A DNA stretch of 64,000 bases from Blasia pusilla (lineage: Eukaryota; Marchantiophyta; Marchantiopsida; Blasiales), in assembly GCA_050084515.1 (NCBI GenBank), contig CM114273.1, positions 18,972,001 through 19,036,000 on the forward strand. Direction: 5' to 3'. Below the pieces are notes generated by a model. It saw only the letters and a program-made list of their open reading frames with translations. It made no database searches and had not been told where the DNA came from. Of the stretch, positions 11,912 to 22,675 are shown in pieces. Every line of letters starts with the position of its first letter. Position 1 is the first letter of the stretch. A program made the position numbers and the translations under genes.

Positions 11912-12186
11912 GGTATTCTAGCAGGAGAGAGTAAGAGAGGAGAGGAAGAGAGGAAGAGAGGAGAGTCTCTCTTAAAAAAAAAGGGCCTTATCCGCCTCCT
12001 CTCTTCAAAATTTTTTGACAAATTTGAAATTTTTGTTTGCTTTCAAATTCAGGAAATCTTTAGAAGAGAGTATTTAGTGGTCCATATTTGGCCCTAAAAA
12101 AACCTCCTCTTTCCTGGGGGCGAGAAAAAAGGAGACATCATAAGACCACTACAAACATTTTTCCATCACTCTCCATGTGAGCCTAA
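11912..12186 (+). repeat. MULE left terminal inverted repeat, copy L1
   Basis: Starts GGTATTCTAGCAGGAGAGAG, continues with GAGAGGAAGAGAGG purine repeats, then a TCTCTCTTAAAAAAAAAG block and a conserved AAATTTGAAATTTTTG segment. The reverse complement is at 25,162-25,409 and another direct copy at 27,880-28,154. Length (about 250-275 bp) is in the usual Mutator TIR range. No matching 9-11 bp target duplication is seen next to 11,912 or 25,409, so these two may not be ends of one insertion. Confidence 0.65.
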
Positions 12187-12430
12187 GTTTCTTAACATTC
12201 CCTGTCTCGGTCAACAAAAAGCAGTGCCCTTGGTATTTTTGTTGGAGGACCACCTGGATGCCAACCTCTCTTTTTGCAGGGATTGTTGCCTACATCATGG
12301 CCTCCCCTAAATTTCCCCATAACCATTCATAACTTGGTTATGAATGGTGTTTGCTCAAGACCAACTTTGTGAAATGTGAACACATCAAATCCTAAGGCTG
12401 AGAAACCGAGAAGCTGCACCCCTCCCAACC
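12187..12430. repeat. MULE subterminal sequence shared with 28,155-28,430
   Basis: About 240 bp with close similarity to 28,155-28,430, including GTATTTTTGTTGGAGGACCA and CTCTTTTTGCAGGGATTGTT. The second copy has a longer plus-strand open segment. It could be subterminal element sequence or a captured gene fragment; I assign no function. Confidence 0.5.
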
Positions 12431-12439
12431 CGTAAGAAA

Positions 12440-13078
12440 GCTCACCATAAGAAAGGAAAGATTTTTAGAAGTGATTTTCTTCCACCCTGCACCCACGACG
12501 ATCTAACAGGTTGGGAATCCGAAATGGCAATCCGACAGGTAGTAGGAATCCTGCACATCTTAGACAAGAAAAGAAGCCTACAACTGGTTTGACGAATGGA
12601 GGGGAATGAGCCAAAAGTTAAGAAGCCCGCCACAATGCGTCAGAAGTTGGTCTCACCGGGAAAGAGTCCGATCACTCAAGCAGTCAACTTGTCGGAATCC
12701 GACGGGTTGCCTGGAAATGGTTAAAAAGTTGCAGTGGGCAAAAAGCAAAAAGTTGCAACCCATCGGAATCATACGGGTTGCAGAATTGTAATTCTGAGTA
12801 GCTAAAAGAACACAATCCACAAGTCCAAAACAATATTCAAGCAAACTTTTACAAACACCATTATGGGTTGAAAAAATTTCGTCCTTTATTACCTCCGAAG
12901 GAACCTCGGAAATGTACATTTGACCTAGTCTATGATTTCTTCAGCCTCGTCATCTACAAATTTACTCCTAACTCTCCTCGGTGACAGTACCAAAGGAATG
13001 TCCTGGGATACAAGTGGCTCCTCTGGCTGATTGTAGACGGGGATCGAAAATGTTGGCGAATTCGAGAGCCTTGGCCCC
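12440..13078 (-). pseudogene. 3' end of a MULE-associated accessory gene (fragment B)
   Basis: The minus-strand coding tail runs from about 13,076 to the stop at 12,925, with the same PVYN.PEEPLVSQDIPF then EEIID end as fragment A. Its 3' flank (12,480-12,790) carries the CAACCCGTCGGA palindromes seen at 28,540-28,830. The gene is cut exactly at 13,078 by the Gypsy 5' LTR, and its upstream coding part is not present on the other side of that LTR element. Confidence 0.6.
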
Positions 13079-14265
13079 TGTGATACCCACAATTTTGTAA
13101 TCTTGAAGAATATATCTTTTTATTCAACGAAGACTCTTATATATTATGATTTTGATTTTGATTATTCATTATTCATTATTATGAAGAAGAATAAGTGAGT
13201 CACCAAGCTCCTAAGACAAGGCAGAGAGATGGAAGATCAAGGATTTGCCTTAGAGGAGAATCAAAAGTTGTAACGAAGTATAAAGGATCAACGCGAAGCT
13301 TAGCGAAGCTTAACAAAGTCTAACAAAGCTCAACGAAGCTCTGTATACGAGGTACTTTGCTCTTCAACGAAGCACGAAGAACGAAGAACGAAGCAGGAAG
13401 AAGAATGAAGAACTTCACCCTCCGGAAATTTAGCGCAGCGAAGCTCAGCATGATTGAGATTCGAACCGACACATAGTTTAAACAATTAGACTAGGAAAAG
13501 GCGCGACCCTTTGTATCAAGTTGGTAGTTAGAAAAGTTTTGTACCACGGATTCACAGGGATCGTAGGAAAAGCTAAGAGAACCATAGATCTAGGTAGTTA
13601 CAGATATTGAAGAGACACCAACTTCATCAAGAACGCTTGGGATCATAGAAACGATCCTACTCTCGAGAATATTTAAGAAACAGGAGAGAAGCTATTATCA
13701 TCATTCGCTCATGAAGTCCTTATGCTGTAGGAATGGTCCGAGTGAGAGAGTTGTACCCTCTCGAGCTTGTAGATACTTTGAAGTCTTCCAATTCTTGATG
13801 GAGTAGTAAAGCATGCATTCATTCATTCTGATGTCGATGCTTATGTCTGAATATTCTTTTTGGGTCTGCCGAGTGAAGAGTGAATCAGGAAAACCTTTCT
13901 CATCAATGGAATAATCAACATAAAGTTGTATGAAATCTGTTTGACAGAGAGTAACCTACCCCGACGGATTGAGTTCCGAAAGTAGGAGAAGCCAGCTTTA
14001 TTCTTGAGGTCTCTGTGAGGTTCCAAGATGTTGAGAGAACAAATTGCCTGAGCGTACTTTAAACTCCACTCGAGAGAATTGAAGAAGAAAACATAGGTAC
14101 TAAAAGGGATCGGAAGATGTTACTGGAATATTACATTTGAGTTACATAATCAATTACACTTTTACAACATAATCATCACTTTATACTCTCTTTTCATCCA
14201 ACAATGATCCTCTTGGGGATCGAACTCTACAATTGACTGTAAATAAGAAACACTTAGACATTACA
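13079..14265 (+). repeat. 5' LTR of element G1
   Basis: Begins TGTGATACCC and ends ACATTACA. The end was set from the solo LTR at 32,676-33,839, which has the same start and end plus a perfect target duplication. About 99% identical to 22,676-23,854, with a 7-8 bp ATTCATT duplication and a few substitutions. The section 13,260-13,440 is dense in CGAAGC motifs. Confidence 0.9.
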
Positions 14266-14282
14266 TATAGTCGAAGACTTTT

Positions 14283-14303
14283 TGGCGCCGCTGCCGGGGA
14301 TCA
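14283..14303 (+). other. Primer binding site, tRNA-Asp type
   Basis: TGGCGCCGCTGCCGGGGAT is complementary to the 3' end of plant tRNA-Asp(GTC) with one mismatch, recalled from general knowledge of that tRNA. It lies 17 bp after the LTR, a longer gap than usual. Confidence 0.8.
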
Positions 14304-14668
14304 TATCCTTGGCTGAGAAGGGAGAGAAAGACCCATGGGGAAGCAGGGAATGGAGAAAGAAGCTTCGCTCCTAGACAAGCCCACATTCTAGTTCTTACTA
14401 AAGATCATCGGCTAGCTCTAGCGACCCCCGTAAGACAATGTATGCTTGAAGATAACAATACAGTTGCTGCATTGGTGCTAGAGAAGATAGGCCAACTAAT
14501 TAGAATGGTCAAAGAACCGATCGCCAAACGGTGATTCGCCCATGGACGATAGTTGTACTTGGTGAAAACCTGGTACTTCTGTCTATGGGAGGAAAACCTG
14601 GCAAGAAGCGTAGGAGCACCAGGCACCCTCTTGTAGATGTAAAAAGAATCAGTAGTTAACCTCCATCC

Positions 14669-16335
14669 ATGGACCCTCACCCTATCGCCACCGTGGGGGT
14701 GAACGCAAGTTGCCAAATCCCCCAAGAGACTTATGGAAGGCTCTCGGCCCTCTTCACGAGCAATGAGCCGATCGGGCGCATGATAAGCAAAGAGAACAAA
14801 GAACCGGCTTGGAGACCGCCTGGTTTGTCTCCGAGTCTTCGTCCTCGTCCGCAGACGAAGACCAAGAAGAAAGAACGGGACAAATTCTCCACTACGTCCC
14901 CTGCCAGTTCGCAGTCGGACGAAGAGTCGTCCTGGGACCCCTTTGGGGAGTCAGGGAGCGAGGAGCCGATCAAAGCACCTCAGGCGGCACCTTTACCTCC
15001 TCCCTCTCGAGCATCAAGCCTGGGAGTCAGTAGGAGAGCAGTGCCCATGGCCAACACCAGAAAAACTCTGCTAAGGTACCCCACCTTCGCTGGCGGCCGA
15101 CGAGACGATGTGGATAACTTTATTCTTGAATTCATCCATGTTGCAAAAGCCAACGGGGAAGGGGCAGAGGAGGATTTGTTACCAGTCTTCCCGAGCCTCC
15201 TCAAGAAGCGAGCAAGCCAGTGGTATGAAGGTCTCGGAGCAGAAGTCACGGAGACCTGGAAAAGGGTCGTGGAATCCTTCCTACATGAGTTCCGCGACTT
15301 GGAGTTCGAGGACAGGCTTCTTACAAAGCTTCGCGACCTGAAGCGTAGAAAGAAGGAGACCCTCCGGGAATATACCCAACAGTTCCGAAGCCTTGTGAAT
15401 AAGCTAGAACACACGACTACCTCCCAATTGGTACATTGGTTCGTGTCTGGCTTGTCCAAAGAAATGGATCGGTATTGCCGGAGAGGCAAACGGGATTCCC
15501 TGGAGGCGGTCATAGCCTCTGCTGAGGCGTACAAAGCCTCAGAAAAGTCCCGCCGAACACGAAGACGGCGTCACCAACGAAGAGGGGCGTCGCAGACTAG
15601 TGCTTCGTCCGAAGACAAAGCGTCCTCCATCGACACGGAATCCTCTACAGAGGATTTGTCGAGTCCCTCGGACTCGAGCAGGAGGTAAAAGCTAAAGGAA
15701 AGGGAAGAGCAGAGTCATCGCTCCCCAAGCACAAGACCAAAACCCGACCAAGTACAAGCGCCGTCCTCTCGGTCGGAAAGTCCGGTAAGAGGGACGGCAA
15801 GGAAGGCCGGCAAGTCACCATGGAGGAACTCAAGAAACAAATGGTCGAGTTGAAGGTACATCTGGCGCCCGAAGGACCCCGTAAGACAACCCAGCCGATG
15901 AGGCCCAACGTTTGGTGTAGTAGTTGTGGAACCAGGGCATACTGCACAAGAATGCCCCCGCTCGTAGGGGATCTGCGGTGGGTCCAAGAAGAGGCCCCTA
16001 TTGAAAAAGGATGGTATGAACGACAGTGGGAAGGGTGTTATGTCGTGCAAGCGGTGCCACCCCCAAACCCTGGAAGAAGCTGGATCACGCGGTATGTACC
16101 TCCGGAATACGGAGAACAGAGACCCCTGCGATAGATTATGGGTGCGGCGGCCTTCACGCCACCCATCAAGAGAAATTGTTGTTATAATCTGCGCGCAAAG
16201 ATACCATGGGCCAATAATTGCCCAAACCCGGCGACCAGTGGGACTCAATCCCTTATGCGCGGGCGCAAGAAGGGGGGCACACCGCCGTGGAATGCCCGGA
16301 GCCTAAGGTCCCACGTTTGTTGGTCAGGTATGTAA
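14669..16335 (+). pseudogene. gag: G1 gag (capsid region and decayed zinc knuckle)
   Basis: The open segment 14,669-15,688 encodes a serine/proline-rich N-terminus and then a retrotransposon Gag core (YPTFAGGRRDDVDNFI at about residue 135, QWYEGL, FLHEFRDLEFEDRLLTKL, LREYTQQFRSLV). A frameshift near 15,680 moves the frame to 15,820-16,134, and another follows. The nucleocapsid knuckle around 16,170-16,230 is barely recognisable (NCCYNL); the relative at 62.1-62.98 kb keeps CYNCG there. Gag forms the particle and binds RNA. The leader 14,304-14,668 is non-coding. Confidence 0.85.
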
Positions 16336-17375
16336 ATACTCCAGCGGCTCAACCAGAGCCCAAGAACGATGTAAATGTACAACTGGTCCGGGTGGAAGAA
16401 GTAGTGTCCCCGAGACCAAAGCGAGTCACCATCAGTGAGGAAGACTCGACCCAAGGGGCCAACGAAGAATCATCGGACTGGCCCAAAGAATTTCAAGAAA
16501 CAGTGTTGGCGGTCACCACAAGATCAAAGAGTCAGACCGCGGGGACCCCAAAGGTAAAGAAGGGTGCTTCGTCTTCGCGCGAAGCTCGGGAGCCCAAGAA
16601 CAAAGCGGTGAACACCTTACGTGCCGGAAAGGCCATCCTCAAAGGCGATGTGGACCCGGCCTTTGACCGAAGTCATCCAAAATACTTCCATCAGGATGTG
16701 GAGGACCAGGTCCGTGCTCAAGTGCGGGAGGCCCAGGAACCAGAGGGGAAACAGACCCCAGAGAAGACAAAGGCCAACCCAAGTACGATAGTCCAAGCCA
16801 TGGCGACATCACCACTGGTGCTAGAAGCGTACGATTTACAAAGGGACTTGGCGTCAACCCCGGCCAACATAACCCTGCTACAGTTGCTAATGGATAACCC
16901 AGTATACGGAAAAATCTTGCAGCAGTGGAAAATCAGCCGCAAACGACCAAGGAAGTCGGCGAAGCATCTGCCAGTGGTGGATTTGTTCCGTATCGAAGTC
17001 GAGGACTTGGGAGCCCCAGAAGTGGAGGTGGAGATTGAGGGCCATACTATTAAGAAGGTCCCCATTGATTTCGGAAGCGGAATCAATATTATGACGGAGC
17101 AAACAACTCGGGCCCTAGGGTACACGGTGTACGAGCCCACAGACAAGTACTTGCGGTTTGCGGATCTTTCCCGGAAGAGACCTCTCGGACAGCTCACGCA
17201 AATTCCGACCATGCTCGGGGGGGTGTTGTTTATGTTGGACTACTTAGTCTTGCAGCACCTGACCGCGACGGGCTATCCTTTGCTCATCGGAAGACCCTGG
17301 CTGTATGGCGCAAGGGTGACTACAGATTGGAAAAGGCGACGGTTCACGTTCCAGGCGCCGAATCAGGACTCGTAG
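16218..17375 (+). CDS. G1 gag tail and aspartic protease
   Basis: Open for 385 codons. The N-terminal half is charged linker that is also found inverted at 62.1 kb. The C-terminal 110 residues are a retropepsin-like domain: the flap-side strand IKKVPIDFGSGINIMT holds the catalytic Asp in DFGSG, and LLIGRPWLYGA is the second conserved hydrophobic motif. Proteases of this kind cut the Gag-Pol polyprotein. It ends in TAG at 17,373-17,375, where the RT segment continues in frame, so the stop probably replaces a sense codon. Confidence 0.8.
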   Translation: MPKPGDQWDSIPYARAQEGGHTAVECPEPKVPRLLVRYVNTPAAQPEPKNDVNVQLVRVEEVVSPRPKRVTISEEDSTQGANEESSDWPKEFQETVLAVTTRSKSQTAGTPKVKKGASSSREAREPKNKAVNTLRAGKAILKGDVDPAFDRSHPKYFHQDVEDQVRAQVREAQEPEGKQTPEKTKANPSTIVQAMATSPLVLEAYDLQRDLASTPANITLLQLLMDNPVYGKILQQWKISRKRPRKSAKHLPVVDLFRIEVEDLGAPEVEVEIEGHTIKKVPIDFGSGINIMTEQTTRALGYTVYEPTDKYLRFADLSRKRPLGQLTQIPTMLGGVLFMLDYLVLQHLTATGYPLLIGRPWLYGARVTTDWKRRRFTFQAPNQDS

Positions 17376-17387
17376 CGGGTCATCAAG

Positions 17388-18398
17388 TTGTCGTGGAAAT
17401 CTCGACCACCCCAAGGAGAGACGCCACCGACTGACGACGGTTATACGTCAGATCAAGACAACACCACCGCTACTGAGTCCTCGTCCAATGTATATTATTT
17501 AGAATGTTATGAAATAGACGAGGAGGCAGTACCCTCCAAGCCAAGGTCGACTCGAGAGGAAGAGAAGCTAGGTCATAGCACCTTCCAGTTTACAGAAAAC
17601 ATGGTTCAGGAGCAGGACTACGTCCAGGTCAATATTGCAGATCAAAAGTCTCTACGCCTTTTGGCGGATTTGTCTCCTACCACACTTATAAAATATAAAA
17701 GACTACTGTTTGAGTATTTGGATGTCTTTGCATACTGTATGGATGAAATGAGAGGCATTCCCGCACAATATGGTGAACACCGAATTGATCTTAAAGAAGG
17801 CGCGGTCCCGGTGCGAATGCGACAATATCGACTGAACCCAAAGTACTCATTTATAGTCAAGGACGAGATCGATCAGCGTCTCGGGGCAGGAATAATCTAT
17901 CCGGTGTTAAGCAGCGAGTGGGTGTCGCCCATCGTAATTGTGCCTAAAAAACAAACGGGCAAAATCCGAGTGTGCCAGGACTATCGGAAATTAAATGCGG
18001 GCACCTTAAAAGACCACCATCCTCTACCTTTCACTGACAGTATTTTGGATAAAGTGGCCGGGCACGAGCGTTATACCTTCTTGGATGGATATTCGGGGTA
18101 CAACCAGGTATCCATACGAGAAAAGGATCGTCCCCTCACAACGTTCACGACGGACTGGGGAACTTTCGCATATCGCGTAATGCCTTTTGGGTTGTGCAAT
18201 GCCCCAGCTACTTTCCAACGGATGATGATCTCCATCTTCCAGGAGTATCTTCGGAAGTTCGTGGAAATCTTTTTAGACGATTTTTGTATCTTTAGCACGG
18301 AGGCCGAACATCTTGAAAAGTTAGAGTTAACACTCGCACGCTGTCACGAAGTGCATTTGTCCCTTCATCCAGACAAATCCTATATCGCTATGAAATAA
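17388..18398 (+). CDS. G1 reverse transcriptase
   Basis: Contains the ordered RT motifs: YRLNPKYSFIVKDEI, the SEWVSPIVIVPKK block, VCQDYRKLNAGT, FLDGYSGYNQV (with the first catalytic Asp), YRVMPFGLCNAPATFQR, and FLDDF as the catalytic pair, followed by HLSLHPDKSYIAM. FLDDF rather than YVDD is common in Athila/Tat-type plant elements. It ends at TAA 18,396; RNase H continues in the same frame (18,420), so the stop is a lesion. Confidence 0.92.
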   Translation: MSWKSRPPQGETPPTDDGYTSDQDNTTATESSSNVYYLECYEIDEEAVPSKPRSTREEEKLGHSTFQFTENMVQEQDYVQVNIADQKSLRLLADLSPTTLIKYKRLLFEYLDVFAYCMDEMRGIPAQYGEHRIDLKEGAVPVRMRQYRLNPKYSFIVKDEIDQRLGAGIIYPVLSSEWVSPIVIVPKKQTGKIRVCQDYRKLNAGTLKDHHPLPFTDSILDKVAGHERYTFLDGYSGYNQVSIREKDRPLTTFTTDWGTFAYRVMPFGLCNAPATFQRMMISIFQEYLRKFVEIFLDDFCIFSTEAEHLEKLELTLARCHEVHLSLHPDKSYIAMK

Positions 18399-18419
18399 GG
18401 AATTCTGCTAGGACACCGA

Positions 18420-19151
18420 GTGTCGGCGCAAGGAATTGAGGTCGACAAGGCCAAGGTGGATATTATCATCGCATTGGAACCACCCACTAATCTCCGGGAA
18501 TTGAGAGGATTCTTGGGACATGTCGGGTATTATCGACGGTTCATTAAAGATTACGCGGTAAAAGCGGGCGCTCTTACTGCATTACTTAAGAAGACCACCG
18601 AATGGGAGTGGACACCAGCGTGCCAAGTGGCATTCGACACCTTAAAAGACGCATTGCAAAAGGCTCCTGTACTTCGGTCCCCCGATTGGACCAAACCCTT
18701 CCACATGTATGTGGACACATCCTCATTTGCCATTGGAGTAGTGCTCAACCAATTGGATGAGCACAAACATGATTTTCCAATTTACTACGCCGGCCGACAA
18801 CTATCGGCGGCAGAGCAAAAATATACAACCACCGAACGAGAGGCGTTAGGCATGGTCTTCTCATGTAAAAAGTTCCGACACTATTTATTAGGGTACGAAT
18901 TTGTCTTTCATGTGGATCATTTTGCACTCAGACCCTTAATGGTGAAAGCCGACCTGTCAGGACGCATTGCACGGTGGATCTTGTTGCTACAAGAATTCAC
19001 ATTCGATGTTGTGACCCGTGCCGGCAAGGTGCATACCAATGCCGATTTTCTTTCCCGGTTGAGGATGACAAACGCGGACCTCACCCAATCTATCGATGAT
19101 ACCTTTCCCGATGAAGATCTGTTCCAGATAACAGAGGAACGATTGAGCTAG
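18420..19151 (+). CDS. G1 RT connection and RNase H
   Basis: Starts with the end of the RT thumb (GHRVSAQGIEVDKAKV, FLGHVGYYRRFIKDYA), then RNase H: YVDTSSFAIGVVLNQ (first acidic residue), YTTTEREALGMVF (Glu), FVFHVDHFALRPL (Asp) and HTNADFLSRL (last Asp). All four acidic positions are present. It degrades the RNA strand during reverse transcription. The segment ends in TAG at 19,149 directly before the integrase frame, where CAG would keep the frame open. Confidence 0.9.
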   Translation: MSAQGIEVDKAKVDIIIALEPPTNLRELRGFLGHVGYYRRFIKDYAVKAGALTALLKKTTEWEWTPACQVAFDTLKDALQKAPVLRSPDWTKPFHMYVDTSSFAIGVVLNQLDEHKHDFPIYYAGRQLSAAEQKYTTTEREALGMVFSCKKFRHYLLGYEFVFHVDHFALRPLMVKADLSGRIARWILLLQEFTFDVVTRAGKVHTNADFLSRLRMTNADLTQSIDDTFPDEDLFQITEERLS

Positions 19152-19181
19152 TCATTTTATGAGGATATTCTGCGGTTTCTA

Positions 19182-20423
19182 ATGACTCTGCGACTTCCTA
19201 CCCCGATGACAGCGGAAGAACGCGCAGTTTTTTTACATCGGATAGGCCCTTATGAGATCTGTCAAGGAGTCTTATTCAAATTAGGTGCTGATGAAGAGCA
19301 TCGAAGATGCTTAGAAGCTGAAGAGGTTCCCCAGGTCATCAGAGCTCTGCATATGGCTGATGCCGGTGGACACTGTGCGGTAAAAAATACCGTGAAGAAA
19401 ATTTTGGCCGCACGTTATTGGTGGCCGACTATGTACAAAGACGAGGTAACTTTATTCGAGTTGTGATGCTCGCCAAAAGGGGGTCGACCCACGGCGACTA
19501 CGCGGTGGCCTTTGGTCCCCATCATGCCCCTAGCTCCTTTTGAAAAATGGGGCATTGACTTCGTGGGCCCTATCTCCCCGGCCACTCGCCAAACCCGGCG
19601 GAAGTATATTCTTATCGCCACGGACTATGGTACTAAGATGGTTGAAGCAGTAGCCATGCGGAAAGATGACAGCGAAATGATGGCTAAGTTTTTATACGAG
19701 ATGATTATCACGCGTTATGGCTGTCCGTTGGAACTAGTAAGTGACCGGGGTACGCACTTCCTGAACAAGACTATTGAGTCTCTCACTTCCCACTTTCTCA
19801 TTAAGCATCGGAAAACCACTCCCTACAACCCTAAAGCCAACGGGTTGACGGAAAAATCGAACGGCCTCATTTTCCGAAGATTGAATCGATTAACGGTAAC
19901 CTATTCATATGATTGGGACACAAAAATTGCCCCGGCATTATGGGCGTACCGAACAGCTGAGAAGGTGACGACAAAATACACCCCGTTCTTCCTAACTTAT
20001 GGCGTACATCCCTTAACACCTATTCAATGGGCGTTGCCCACTTATCGGGTATTGGAGGGCACATGAACGGAAGCTGCGGGCGAAGTTATCGAACACAGGA
20101 ATGAGACCCTAGTGGAGTTGGAAGAAGCATGCATGCTCGCGTTACGCCGGACAGCCCAAGTGCAAAAAGAACGTAAGAAACGTTACGATCGACATCTCCG
20201 GCCACAATCTATCAATGTTGGCGACTTAGTGCTATTGTATGATAACCGGCAACTAAAGTTCCCCGGAAAATTAAAATTAAATTGGATGGGACCCTACCGG
20301 GTATTGGCCATCTATGATAATGGATCCCTCCAATTAGAAACCTTACAGGGAGAATCCCTGCCCACGCGAGTCAATGGAATGCATGTGCGCCGGTATTATG
20401 AGCCCGAACCTGGGGATAACTGA
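19182..20423 (+). pseudogene. G1 integrase, frameshifted
   Basis: Zinc-binding part: HMADAGGHCAVKNTVKK then YWWPTM, with the Cys pair SSCDARQ near 19,455 in a shifted frame. Catalytic core: GIDFVGPI (Asp), LVSDRGTHF (Asp) and NPKANGLTEKSNG (Glu). The C-terminal part 20,112-20,423 has the usual QKERKKRYDRH and GDLVLLYDNR ... GPYRVLAI motifs. A frameshift near 19,460 and a TGA at 20,064 break it. There is no chromodomain after the C-terminal motif, in keeping with a non-chromovirus. Confidence 0.88.
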
Positions 20424-20794
20424 AACATGAGGAAGGGGGTAGACGAACGCCCCGTGCTTCGCAAAGTAGCGAAGACATACCGAGCTTCGCAGAGTAGCGA
20501 AGCACAGAAGTTCAAGATATACCGTGCTTCGCGAAGTAGCAAAGCACCGAGGTTCCAGACAGCCCATGCTTGGTGAAGCAGTGAAGCGCAGGAAGTGAGG
20601 AAGGGGGAGCTTGGCGAAGCCGTGAAGCGCCCACTTTCTTGTTACAGCCCCGGCGCCACGACCAAGAACGGACAGGGGGGGAGCGGACTATAAGAGCAGT
20701 CTGGCGTAACCAAGCGGGTATTTTCATGGACGGGATCACCACAAAGTTGCGTAGCAGGCCAAAGCGAGGTGTCCATCGAGATCGACCTAGCAAC
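20424..20794. repeat. Spacer with GCTTCGC / GCGAAGC inverted motifs
   Basis: Between integrase and the extra ORF there are at least six closely spaced GCTTCGC or GCGAAGC-type motifs (20,450-20,640), several arranged as inverted pairs around AAAGTA or AGAGTA. Similar CGAAGC motifs crowd the LTR. They could form hairpins or bind a protein; no function is known to me. Confidence 0.6.
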
Positions 20795-22636
20795 ATGCCT
20801 CGCAAAGACTCCACACCCATTCTGCAAAGCGCGGCGATGCCGACGGTCAAGCTGTCACCGGAGCTGATCGAAGCGCTGGAGGAGCGATTGTTGGCAACTT
20901 TCTTTCAAGCCAACTGGACTTTAACATCCGGAGAACTCATGGGAGAGCTTCGCTTTGCGTCTGCAGTCGCCAAGTTTCGAAAGAAGGGTCTTCGGTATCG
21001 AGCTCAGCCCCAACACTGGACGGCGGATGACTGGAGAGCAACTTATTTGCTCTCGACTGCGCTAGAGTACGAGTATGACACGGAGTTGCTAGTCAAACAT
21101 GAAGATCTTTTAGCACTCGGCTATGTCATGTCTGAGCGCCTGGGCAGGAACGGCTACAAGGCTTCGTCACTCTCTCCGCCCGTCTTTGGTCAGTTTTGCA
21201 AACATCTGATGACCCTGTTTTATCCCGCTTGTTCTTACTATCTGACGAACAAGATCTTGAAGATGTGCTACATCATCTGGAATCAACACCTTGACCCCGA
21301 AGCCCCAGGAGTCGACTTTGCTGCTTTTGTGGACGGGCACATACGAGGAATGGTGGAAGTGCTTCATCCAAGCTCGAAGTCCTTCCTATCTCCTTTCTTG
21401 ATCCATCTTTATATTTACAAGCAAGAATTAACCGCAGAGGAGGCGTTAGATTGGTTGCAAGTGACCCCCGTCCGACTACCACGGAAAGGCGCAACTAGTA
21501 CCAGGGGTAGCCGCGAAGTCACCCCGCCCTCCGAAGCACCTCAGCAACATCCGCACACTTCGGCTTTGAAGAAAGACGAAGATATCAACGAAATGCCTTG
21601 GCCAAAGCGAGGCCGGGTCAATTTTGAAACAGACCCAGAACCTGTCATGCAGGAGGATTCCGACGAGACCCCGCGGGCAAGCGATCATCAACCTGCACTT
21701 CGCCTCATGTCGCAGACGGCAGACGACATGATATGGTTCTTGCAATTGGAAGTTCCCGTCATGAACCAACTCCAGCGGGTTCTTCACCTCGAGGATACAA
21801 CGTTCGTGGACGATTATTTAGAAGGCCTGCACGACCTCAACTGCAGAGCCCAAGCTTCGCGGATCACGGCATCTGGCGTCGAGCAGCGTAAACGACTGCA
21901 ATTACGGAATCAGGAACTCGAAGACACGAAGACCACGCTTCGCAAAGCTCAAAGCGACTTGGTCCAGTGTCAGTACGAAGCACGGAACGCCCGCCAATGG
22001 GAAAGTTTGGCGATTAACCTTGAATGTGGGGCGGATCAGTTAGTTTCGCAGATCAAGGAAGCTTCGCACCTCATTGACAAGCATCAACATCAAACACGGT
22101 GGGTTCACACCGAATTCAAGAAGTTGTCGATCCAACATGCTGAGTCTTCGAAGCTGCTTCAAGAACATCAAGAAGCGAACAAAGACTTACTAGCGTAGTG
22201 GGCGGAGGCTACCGGGAGGATCGCAATCTTGGAGGCAGAGCAGAAGCTACTCAGCGAAGCCCAGATGGACCCGGAAGATGTCAAAGAGCTGGTCGACGAA
22301 GCAAGCAAGAACTTCGAAGAGCAAATGAACGAGGAAATCGACTACATCAACAAACATTGGAAGCGCCAATTCGACAATCATACTAAGTCTTTTCCAGAAG
22401 TAGTACCCACTCTTTCACTTACTCTTGAAGAATTACCAACATTCACTCCATCTGATGTCTTAGTCTAGAATGAAGTCCTCGGGAGTCACTTAGTGGTTAA
22501 CAAGTCGCGAGAACGAATGCGCAATCATACCCCTAACATTATCAACAAACCATCTACGATTCACGGCCGTTTTGTGCCTACCCCTGAATTTGATAGTTTA
22601 GACGACACATTTATGGAGATAGCAGATACATCATGA
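20795..22636 (+). pseudogene. G1 extra ORF downstream of integrase
   Basis: One frame runs from ATG 20,795 to TGA 22,634 (614 codons), interrupted only by TAG at 22,196 and 22,466. The related copy at 63.6 kb has CAG at the second position, showing the C-to-T change. The N-terminal 230 residues are globular (WTADDWRATYLLSTALEYEY, FCKHLMTLFYP, SYYLTNKILKMCYIIW); the middle is acidic and proline rich; the last 250 are coiled coil. I see no signal peptide or membrane segment, so an envelope-like role is not supported. Extra ORFs at this place are known in Athila/Tat-type elements but I do not recognise this protein. Confidence 0.7.
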
Positions 22637-22661
22637 AGTGTTCGCCGGGGCGGCTCACATT

Positions 22662-22675
22662 TGAGGGAGGGGGTA
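22662..22675 (+). other. Polypurine tract of G1
   Basis: TGAGGGAGGGGGTA sits immediately before the 3' LTR and is preserved at 63,811-63,825 before the next LTR of the family. It primes plus-strand synthesis. Confidence 0.85.

Noticed and set aside
20795-22636. Envelope gene in G1
   Set aside because: Position fits, but I find no signal peptide, transmembrane helix or glycosylation-rich region.
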